Below the pieces are notes generated by a model. It did no database searches. It was given only the letters and a program-made list of their open reading frames with translations, and had not been told where the DNA came from. From the NCBI GenBank assembly GCA_002428685.1, contig DIXL01000124.1, positions 1 through 10,765 of the forward strand: a stretch of 10,765 bases of DNA, written 5' to 3'. The stretch's first letter is position 1, and each line of letters starts with the position of its first letter. The position numbers and the translations under genes are program-made. This DNA is from Cloacimonetes bacterium UBA6081. GTDB taxonomy: Bacteria; Cloacimonadota; Cloacimonadia; Cloacimonadales; Cloacimonadaceae. This document shows positions 6,508-10,765 of the stretch, piece after piece.

Positions 6508-8001
6508 TTGAGTCCTTTGCTCTGGGTTGTGCTTAGTGCGCTAATGGTTAGCCTGTCCCGTTTGCCTTTACATTTGGGATTTCTGGTTTTTGTCGGCTGG
6601 ATTCCTCTGCTGCATTTTTTGTTTCAAAAAAGGGTGAAATTGTGGGCTGCGGCAGCAATATTTTCTGCAATTTACATAGGAATTGTGTATAACTGGATCG
6701 CGGAGGTTACGCCTGTTGGGTTGGTTGGCATAGCAATAATCTTTTTTTTGCATTATTGGCTGGTGTTTTACATGATTCGGAAGGTTGGAACCGCTATTCC
6801 AGGGCTGAAATACGTAATATTTGTTGCAGTATTGCTCAGCTTTGAATATCTGCAAAATTTTACTGAAATGCGGTTTCCCTGGTTCCACAATGCATATTCC
6901 CTGGCCGATTACACTTGGTTGATTCAAGCTGCCGATTTGGGTGGAGTTATTCTGCTGTCTGCACTTATACTATTAATCAATGTGCTAATTTATAGGGCAG
7001 TTCAAGGGAAACTGAAATATATGGCTTGGGTTATGCTTATCCTTGTTATTTGGAATATTTACGGTATTTGGTGTGTTAATAAGTTGCCCCTTTCAATGGT
7101 CGATACGAAAATCAGCGTGATGCAGCCTTCAATTGAGCAGGATAAAAAGTGGGATCAAGCCTTTTACCTGGATATTTTACAACGCTATGACAAGCTGTGT
7201 GCCAAGGCCGCAGCAGATTCCACCCGGTTGCTTATTTTTCCGGAAGCTGCCATGCCGGTATATTTGCTCTACGATCCCCTGTCGATGCACAGTTTGCAAA
7301 GATATTGCAGTGCTTACAATCTGGAGATATTTACAGGTTTTCCGCACTTCACTCCTGCTCCTCCAGAGCACGTAAATGATGAGTATTTTTACAACGCCGC
7401 AGCACTATTCAAGCCCAACGGACAGAGATCAAACCTATATTATAAGAACATCCTGGTTCCGGTGGGTGAGCGGATGTTGTGGTTAAAGCAATTTCCTGTC
7501 CTCTGGAAACTGCAATTTGATCAGGCTAATTGGGAATTTGGCAAAAACCTGGAATGGATAGACAGCTCTGAAGGCGAGTTTTCGCCCTCAATATGCTACG
7601 AACTTGCTTTTGCAAACATCCATCAACGCATGGCAATTCCCCAAGACCCACAAACAAAGAGCTTGCGGAAAACGGACTTTTTGGTGAACATCACCAACGA
7701 CGCTTGGTTTGGAACATCCTATGGCCCCTGGTTACATGCGGCCATGGTAAAATTCCGTGCTGTGGAAAACCGCATCCAGATTTACCGCAGTGCCAATACG
7801 GGCATCTCTATGATTGTTGATCCGCGGGGAATTATAATTGCAAAAGCAGAGTTGTTTGAAAAAACCAATATCACTGCGCCACTATTCAAATGCAGCCGGA
7901 TTCCGCTTTACCGTCATATTGCCTGGTATCCCATCCTATTTGTGGTAGTTGCAGTAGGATTATTTGGGATTAGTATGTTTATTGGGAATAAAGAGAAATG
8001 A
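6508..8001 (+). CDS. lnt: Apolipoprotein N-acyltransferase
   Basis: Lnt transfers an acyl chain from phospholipid to the N-terminal cysteine of lipoproteins at the outer face of the inner membrane. The 497-residue protein has several membrane segments within 1-190, a nitrilase-type periplasmic domain (about 200-460) and a last membrane segment (about 470-492). The catalytic triad is E246 (FPEAAMP), K313 (YYKNILVPVGE) and C363 (SICYE). The NITNDAWFG segment (394-402) and the region RAVENRIQIYRSANTGIS (417-434) are family hallmarks. The start is TTG at 6508, one base after the lipoprotein stop, with AAGG 10 nt upstream. The next in-frame ATG (6544) would remove the start of the first membrane segment, so TTG is preferred. 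Lnt supports a Gram-negative (two-membrane) host. Confidence 0.96.
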   Translation: MSPLLWVVLSALMVSLSRLPLHLGFLVFVGWIPLLHFLFQKRVKLWAAAAIFSAIYIGIVYNWIAEVTPVGLVGIAIIFFLHYWLVFYMIRKVGTAIPGLKYVIFVAVLLSFEYLQNFTEMRFPWFHNAYSLADYTWLIQAADLGGVILLSALILLINVLIYRAVQGKLKYMAWVMLILVIWNIYGIWCVNKLPLSMVDTKISVMQPSIEQDKKWDQAFYLDILQRYDKLCAKAAADSTRLLIFPEAAMPVYLLYDPLSMHSLQRYCSAYNLEIFTGFPHFTPAPPEHVNDEYFYNAAALFKPNGQRSNLYYKNILVPVGERMLWLKQFPVLWKLQFDQANWEFGKNLEWIDSSEGEFSPSICYELAFANIHQRMAIPQDPQTKSLRKTDFLVNITNDAWFGTSYGPWLHAAMVKFRAVENRIQIYRSANTGISMIVDPRGIIIAKAELFEKTNITAPLFKCSRIPLYRHIAWYPILFVVVAVGLFGISMFIGNKEK

Positions 8002-8381
8002 AAAAGTTCTATTATACCATTGGTGAAGTCAGCAATCTGTTGGGTGTAAAACCCCATGTAATCCGTTATTGGGAGGGAGAATTCTCCTTTTTGCGACCCA
8101 AGAAAAGCGCAGGACGGATTCGCAAATTCAGTGAAGAGCATATTCTGCTGTTACGCAAGATTCACGATCTGCTCTACAACCAGCGTTTTACAATTGAAGG
8201 TGCCAGGCAAAAGCTGAAACAGGACAGGGAAAGCCTGAAAAGCCTGCATCCGGTGGAGCAAATTGAGCTTGATTTTTCTGCATCCAAAGCCCCTTTGCCA
8301 AATCCCGAGCTGAAACAAACCCTGCAAGTGGTGCGTGGTGAATTGCTGAAATTACAACAGATGTGCAAACAATATAAATAG
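7998..8381 (+). CDS. Small MerR-family transcriptional regulator
   Basis: This 127-residue DNA-binding protein begins with a MerR winged helix-turn-helix: the segment TIGEVSNLLGVKPHVIRYWE (7-26) is the recognition region, KKSAGRIRKFSEE (35-47) the wing, and helices run to about 75. The tail (about 104-125) is a short Leu/Gln-rich helix that could dimerise it. It lacks the cysteines and the large effector domain of metal- or drug-sensing MerR proteins, so no ligand can be proposed. The start overlaps the lnt stop in ATGA, with only a weak purine-rich ribosome binding site (AAAGAGA), implying translational coupling. Stand-alone proteins of this type are often found in housekeeping operons. Its targets are unknown; self-regulation of this operon is possible but not shown. 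Confidence 0.9.
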   Translation: MKKFYYTIGEVSNLLGVKPHVIRYWEGEFSFLRPKKSAGRIRKFSEEHILLLRKIHDLLYNQRFTIEGARQKLKQDRESLKSLHPVEQIELDFSASKAPLPNPELKQTLQVVRGELLKLQQMCKQYK

Positions 8382-8389
8382 GAAGGACG

Positions 8390-9223
8390 ATGAACTTTCA
8401 GAACATAATTCTTGCCCTTCAGAATTACTGGGCGGACAAAGGCTGCAATTTAATTCAGCCCTATGATGTGGAGATGGGAGCAGGAACTTTTCACCCATCC
8501 ACCTTTTTTGGGGCATTGGGCTCCAAACCCTGTGCCATAGCATATCCACAGCCATGTCGCAGACCCAAGGACGGACGCTATGGAGACAATCCCAACCGGC
8601 TTCAGCACTATTATCAGTTTCAAGTGATAATAAAACCAACCCCGGATGACATCCAAAACCTTTATCTGAAAAGCCTGATCGCCATCGGCATTGATATTGA
8701 CAAACACGATATCCGCTTTGTGGAGGACGATTGGGAATCCCCCACTTTAGGAGCTTGGGGTTTGGGTTGGGAAGTCTGGCTGGATGGCATGGAAATTTCC
8801 CAATTCACATATTTTCAGCAGGTTGCCAGCCTCGATCTTTTCCCTGTTAGTGTGGAGCTGACATACGGATTGGAGCGTTTGGCCATGTATATTCAAAACG
8901 TGGAAGACTACAAAGACCTGAATTGGAACGATTCCACCAAATATGGTGAATTGTTTTACCGCCGCGAGCAGGAATACTCTGCCTACAATTTTGAAGCTGC
9001 GGATACCACTTTGCTCTTCAAACTGTTTGAAGACTATGAAAAAGAATGTAATGCGCTCTTGGGCAAAAAACTTGTTTTTCCGGCTTACGATATGTTGCTG
9101 CGCTGTTCGCATAGTTTCAATTTGCTTGATGCCAGAGGTGTTATCAGCGTAACCGAACGTGCTGCATACATTGGCAGGATTCGCAATCTGGCCAGAGCTT
9201 GTGCCAATGCATATCTGGCCTAA
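8390..9223 (+). CDS. glyQ: Glycyl-tRNA synthetase alpha subunit
   Basis: GlyQ is the catalytic class II subunit of the bacterial alpha2beta2 glycyl-tRNA synthetase, which forms glycyl-adenylate and charges tRNA-Gly with help from the beta subunit. The 277 residues align end to end with the family core; E. coli GlyQ is about 25 residues longer. Key blocks are QPYDVEMGAGTFHP (23-36), the motif 2 region CRRPKDGRYGDNPNRLQHYY (56-75), RFVEDDWESPTLGAWGLGWE (109-128), and motif 3 ELTYGLERLAMYIQ (156-169). AGGAAGG lies close before ATG, and the gene starts 8 nt after the merR-like stop. The beta-subunit gene glyS normally follows directly; here it does not, so it must lie elsewhere in the genome. Confidence 0.97.
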   Translation: MNFQNIILALQNYWADKGCNLIQPYDVEMGAGTFHPSTFFGALGSKPCAIAYPQPCRRPKDGRYGDNPNRLQHYYQFQVIIKPTPDDIQNLYLKSLIAIGIDIDKHDIRFVEDDWESPTLGAWGLGWEVWLDGMEISQFTYFQQVASLDLFPVSVELTYGLERLAMYIQNVEDYKDLNWNDSTKYGELFYRREQEYSAYNFEAADTTLLFKLFEDYEKECNALLGKKLVFPAYDMLLRCSHSFNLLDARGVISVTERAAYIGRIRNLARACANAYLA

Positions 9224-9243
9224 AGCATAAAAAAGGATGAAAC

Positions 9244-9906
9244 ATGAAGAAAGATTTTAACAAAGTGATGGCCGCCCTCAAGGGCATAGAAAGCAACTTA
9301 CTGCAAGTGGCAATTTACAATAGCTTTTCTCCCCGTTGTGTGATAATTCTGGAGAGCGATTCCGACAATGTGCTGGATCAGCTGGAAGAGCTAAGAGATT
9401 TTTGCCGCAAAACCCGATTGCCTTTTCCCCTGGTGGTTGATCGCCAATTTGTGCTTAGCTCACTGGATTCCTATCCCCTGGAGTTTTTGGACATCATCAG
9501 CAGCCGTTATCAAAACCTGTTCGCAAAAGAAGATGTGCTGGCCACCCTTACCTTTACCACAGCCAATTTGCGGCTTCAGATGGAGCGGGAGGTAAAAAGC
9601 AAATGGCTGCTTACCCGTTTAACCGTGCTGGAACAAAACCCCAAACCCAAAGTGTTGGCCGAAACCCTTGCCCTATCCATCCGCGCCATCATGCCGGTGT
9701 TAAAAGGCCTTTGTCATCTTTCCGGCAGGCCTATTCCCAACGATCCTCTGGATTTAATTGCCCAGGCCAGTGATGTCAGCAATTTGAATTTTGGACCCTT
9801 GGGAAACTGGCTAAACCTGGAAAAGGCAGAGCTTGGAACAATCAAGAGTTATCTGGGGATTTTGGCAAATCTGATGCAGTATTTGGATTCCTTAGCGAAT
9901 GATTAG
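9244..9906 (+). CDS. Hypothetical protein, nucleotidyltransferase-like features
   Basis: I do not recognise a named family for this 220-residue protein. It has no signal peptide or membrane segment. Residues 15-70 alternate hydrophobic strands and a helix (ESNLLQVAIYNSF, RCVIILES, LPFPLVVDRQFVLSSLDSYP). Then come PLEFLDI (78-84) and a charged helix LRLQMEREVKSKWLLTR (109-125). The order 'P-x-E-F-x-D-I, then L-R-x-Q-x-E-x-E-x-x-x-K-x-L-x-x-R' resembles uncharacterised proteins related to minimal nucleotidyltransferases, as I recall them. However, the usual GS-x-x-x-G-x-x-SDxD active site is not visible, so it may be degenerate or unrelated. About 135-220 is helical. It starts 20 nt after glyQ (AAAGGATG upstream) and overlaps the next gene by 8 nt, which suggests a functional link to the amidohydrolase. 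Confidence 0.75.
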   Translation: MKKDFNKVMAALKGIESNLLQVAIYNSFSPRCVIILESDSDNVLDQLEELRDFCRKTRLPFPLVVDRQFVLSSLDSYPLEFLDIISSRYQNLFAKEDVLATLTFTTANLRLQMEREVKSKWLLTRLTVLEQNPKPKVLAETLALSIRAIMPVLKGLCHLSGRPIPNDPLDLIAQASDVSNLNFGPLGNWLNLEKAELGTIKSYLGILANLMQYLDSLAND

Positions 9907-10666
9907 TAGCGAATTCTATTTTGAGAACAGTGCTCAGCCACTTTTAGCCTTTGCAATTCACAACGGCAGTGAAATGCCAATAGAGCTGCTGAATAACTGT
10001 GGCATAGACCAAAGCACCAGAAAACGTGAAGAAGACCCCTATACAGACGGCTTTGCACAGCTTTTTCCCAATCGGGCGGTTGTGTTAACCAGCCGTTTTG
10101 CGGTAGATTTGAACCGTTCCCCCGAAAAAGCGATTTATCTAAAACCGGAAGATGCCTGGGGTTTACCGGTGCGCACCTCAGAGCTTGATCCGGAGTTGAT
10201 TGCAGTTTTACAGGAAGCTTATGAAGATTGGTATAAACTGGCCTTTTATCAGATAGACCGCATGTTGAAAACCCATAAACGCTTGCTAATCTTAGATTTG
10301 CACAGCTTCAATCACAGAAGAGGTGGCCCCGCTGCAGTACCGGACCCTCAACAAGATAATCCCGATATCATCATTGGCCGCAATAATTTGGATATCAGCC
10401 GCTATGCAGAAGTGGAAAGACTGCACCTCCAACTGGATGGACAGAACTATCTGGATGCCAGGCTCGATTGCCGCTGCGACGTGAAATTCCCCGGAGGATA
10501 CTTTTCCCGCTGGGTAAATAGCACTTTTGGGACAAGAGTTCTGTGCCTGGCCATAGAATTTAAAAAAACATTCATGAACGAATGGACAGGAGAACTGGAT
10601 ATAGCCGCCTATGAAGAGCTTAAAGCAATCTTCAAACATGCGGTTGATAGCCTGGGTTATACCTAA
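9899..10666 (+). CDS. N-formylglutamate amidohydrolase family protein
   Basis: This 255-residue zinc amidohydrolase belongs to the FGase family, whose best-known member releases formate from N-formylglutamate at the end of histidine breakdown. Visible motifs are AIHNGSEMP (19-27, H21), KREEDPYTD (42-50), SRFAVDLNR (65-73), LDLHSFNHRR (132-141, D133 and H135), PDPQQDNPDIIIG (148-160), DVKFPGGYFSRWVN (194-207) and LAIEFKKTFMNEWTGE (217-232, E220). The likely metal ligands are H21, a Glu of 44-45 and H135, by analogy. No other histidine-degradation gene is nearby, and the family includes members acting on other acyl-amino bonds, so the substrate is uncertain and hutG is not assigned. Its ATG lies 8 nt inside the end of the preceding gene. 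It is the last gene of the operon visible here. Confidence 0.92.
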   Translation: MISSEFYFENSAQPLLAFAIHNGSEMPIELLNNCGIDQSTRKREEDPYTDGFAQLFPNRAVVLTSRFAVDLNRSPEKAIYLKPEDAWGLPVRTSELDPELIAVLQEAYEDWYKLAFYQIDRMLKTHKRLLILDLHSFNHRRGGPAAVPDPQQDNPDIIIGRNNLDISRYAEVERLHLQLDGQNYLDARLDCRCDVKFPGGYFSRWVNSTFGTRVLCLAIEFKKTFMNEWTGELDIAAYEELKAIFKHAVDSLGYT

Positions 10667-10691
10667 TGTCTTGTCAACCCAGCTCTGACGT

Positions 10692-10765
10692 GTCGTTCCC
10701 GCTTACCCCTTTGTCGTTTCCGCTTACCCCTTTGTCGTTTCCGCTTACCCCTTTGTCGTTCCCGC
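10692..10765. repeat. 21-bp tandem repeat array, running off the window edge
   Basis: Units start at 10692, 10713, 10734 and 10755 (the last is cut after 11 bases). Each begins GTCGTTyCCGC and continues TTACCCCTTT. Units 2 and 3 have TTTCC, while unit 1 and the truncated unit 4 have TTCCC. The first 11 bases of units 1 and 4, GTCGTTCCCGC, are identical to the head of each arm of the REP-like doublet at 3463-3600, but the complementary GCGGGAA half is missing here. The array begins 25 bases after the amidohydrolase stop. I see no T-run terminator between them. Confidence 0.92.

Noticed and set aside
10292..10639. 115-codon reverse-strand ORF
   Set aside because: It lies wholly within the well-supported amidohydrolase gene in another frame; the same holds for reverse ORFs inside fprA, recJ, lnt and glyQ.

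Overview
The window looks like chromosomal DNA from a Gram-negative, probably anaerobic or microaerophilic bacterium. Gram-negative: it encodes apolipoprotein N-acyltransferase (Lnt) and a lipobox lipoprotein. Oxygen-avoiding: it encodes a rubredoxin-type A-type flavoprotein (FprA) next to a ferritin. Base composition is moderate. Genes are packed tightly, with ATGA start/stop overlaps and AGGA-type ribosome binding sites. The gene mix would fit an FCB-group lineage such as Cloacimonadota, but that is an impression; no rRNA or marker phylogeny is available here. Every confident protein gene is on the + strand.

Layout. (1) 1-105 is the 3' end of a bacterial group II intron: a catalytic domain V hairpin, then a domain VI helix with a single bulged adenosine 7 nt before the inferred 3' splice site. 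The intron body and any reverse transcriptase lie to the left, outside the window. (2) 106-616 has no confident gene. It holds a short inverted repeat at the intron junction, about 100 codons of possible decayed coding sequence broken by one stop, a G/T-rich stretch and a candidate promoter. (3) 617-2322 is a two-gene oxygen/iron stress operon (fprA and ferritin) joined by an ATGA overlap and closed by an intrinsic terminator. (4) 2412-3383 is a PAS-GGDEF diguanylate cyclase, preceded by a possible 9-codon leader ORF. (5) 3384-3959 is a repeat-rich intergenic island with a REP-like doublet (33-bp perfect inverted arms, each a hairpin of its own) and a 19-bp tandem array. (6) 3960-10666 is a seven-gene run with gaps of at most 20 nt: recJ, a lipoprotein, lnt, a small MerR-type regulator, glyQ, an unknown protein with nucleotidyltransferase-like sequence features, and an N-formylglutamate amidohydrolase family protein. 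(7) 10692 to the window end is a 21-bp tandem array whose first bases equal the head of the REP-like arm.

How the genes relate. FprA would reduce O2 or NO without making free radicals, and ferritin would sequester Fe(II), so the pair limits Fenton chemistry. In the large operon, Lnt would N-acylate lipoproteins such as the one encoded just before it. The other members (DNA repair, tRNA charging, amidohydrolase) look like housekeeping genes sharing a transcript rather than a pathway. glyQ is not followed by glyS, which is its usual partner.

I did not find a convincing new multi-gene system. The most interesting material is non-coding: the intron end, the REP-like doublet, and two tandem arrays whose units share sequence words with the doublet. 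Next are the glyQ/glyS split and the unknown-protein/amidohydrolase pair.
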